From contig JAUHWE010000026.1 in the NCBI GenBank assembly GCA_030424825.1, forward strand, positions 1-15,516: a stretch of DNA of 15,516 nucleotides. The letters run 5' to 3'. Position numbers and translations under genes: made by a program. Shown one piece after another: positions 14,889 to 15,516 of the stretch. Under the pieces are notes generated by a model. It saw only the letters and a list, made by a program, of their open reading frames with translations, had not been told where the DNA came from and searched no databases. The DNA is from Verrucomicrobiia bacterium (lineage in GTDB: Bacteria > Verrucomicrobiota > Verrucomicrobiia > Opitutales > Opitutaceae). The stretch's first letter is position 1. Each line of letters starts with the position of its first letter.

Positions 14889-15516
14889 ATGACCGCATCC
14901 ATCCATAATCAACTCCGCCTATTATCTTGTCTCGGGCTCGGACTCGCCTCTCTCCTGTCCCTCTCCGCCGCAGAACTCCCCGAAGGCTACACCCTACAGT
15001 ACGAACAGTCCTTCAAATCCAAAAAATCGTATGACGATTTCATGATGACGGATTCATCGGCCTGGGAACTTCGAAAGGAGGACGGCAACACGTTTCTCTC
15101 GCTGGAAGGCGCGAGCAAGTATGAGCCCCCCCACCGCTCGCCCTTTAACATTGCCCTGATCAAGGGGATCACCTTCGGAAGCTTTGTCCTCGAAGTGGAC
15201 ATCCTGCAAAGCGGCGTCAAAGGAACTCCGATCGCCCAATTCATGAAGGAGAATCCGGACCCCACCAAAGCCGGCGGCTACGCCCACCGCGACCATTGCT
15301 TTTTCTTCGGTTTTCAGGATCCCGCCCACTACATGTATATCCACATTGCAAAGACAGGCGACAACAACGCTCACAACGTTTTCGTAGTGAATGAATCGCC
15401 TCGGACTCCCATCACGGATTTCCGTACCGTTGGTGTGGACTGGGGTGTCAATGAATGGCGCAAGATCCGGATTGTTCGAGATGTTGATAAAAGTACGGTC
15501 GCACTTTATTTCGACG
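14889..15516 (+). CDS. Secreted LamG/DUF1080-like protein, cut by right edge
   Basis: The frame from ATG at 14889 stays open to the window end (209 codons). The first about 28 residues are a signal peptide (hydrophobic Leu-rich core, cleavage likely after SAA before ELPEGY). The mature part (EQSFKSKKSYDDFMMTDSSAW..., GSFVLEVDILQSG, HCFFFGFQDPAHYMYIHIA, AHNVFVVNESPRTPI, VDWGVNEWRKIRIVRD) looks like the concanavalin-type jelly-roll domain of DUF1080/LamG proteins, common in Planctomycetota and Verrucomicrobiota and linked to polysaccharide use. Whether it is an enzyme or a binding module cannot be told. No ribosome binding site is seen. It is divergent from the SDR gene with a 268-bp gap; a clear promoter for it was not found. 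Confidence 0.85.
   Translation, partial: MTASIHNQLRLLSCLGLGLASLLSLSAAELPEGYTLQYEQSFKSKKSYDDFMMTDSSAWELRKEDGNTFLSLEGASKYEPPHRSPFNIALIKGITFGSFVLEVDILQSGVKGTPIAQFMKENPDPTKAGGYAHRDHCFFFGFQDPAHYMYIHIAKTGDNNAHNVFVVNESPRTPITDFRTVGVDWGVNEWRKIRIVRDVDKSTVALYFD

Overview
The window looks like a piece of chromosome from a Gram-negative heterotroph, most likely a marine-type Verrucomicrobiota (Opitutae/Puniceicoccales-like). This is inferred from the style of the proteins, the scarcity of Shine-Dalgarno sequences before most genes, the GC-moderate composition, and the pairing of a Tat-exported sugar-isomerase-like TIM barrel with a DUF1080/LamG-like secreted protein. No rRNA or marker gene is present, so the taxon is not proven. 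The outer-membrane lipoprotein and tripartite efflux pump do show an outer membrane.

Positions 1-5094 look like a defence or accessory island. A complete Cas3 nuclease-helicase (240-2639, minus; closest in style to type I-C) runs toward the left edge, where only a 226-bp unidentified open frame is left. Divergent from cas3 is a VapBC-type toxin-antitoxin pair (2784-3448, plus). Next, on the minus strand, are an ORF6N-domain DNA-binding protein (3543-4061) and a WYL-domain regulator (4108-5094), probably one transcription unit. WYL regulators are often found with CRISPR-Cas loci, so the WYL gene could control cas3, with vapBC and ORF6N lying between. No CRISPR array and no other cas gene is visible.

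Positions 5095-6813 hold a DMT/EamA transporter gene (minus) flanked by intergenic DNA. The 568-bp gap to its right carries a double-hairpin palindromic element and an operator-like inverted repeat over a possible promoter.

Positions 6814-12648 are a tightly packed operon on the plus strand for a tripartite RND efflux pump: outer-membrane lipoprotein channel, periplasmic adaptor and inner-membrane RND permease. The genes overlap by 4 bp or are 1 bp apart. The RND permease keeps only one of the three charged proton-relay residues of AcrB, as other members with the VDN motif do.

Positions 12649-15516 hold a probable carbohydrate-related group. There is a Tat-signal TIM-barrel sugar isomerase/epimerase-like protein (plus), convergent with an SDR dehydrogenase resembling L-fucose dehydrogenases (minus). 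Divergent from the SDR is a secreted LamG/DUF1080-like protein cut by the right edge. The SDR promoter has a perfect 14-bp palindrome filling the -35/-10 spacer, a good candidate for sugar-responsive repression by a LacI-type regulator.
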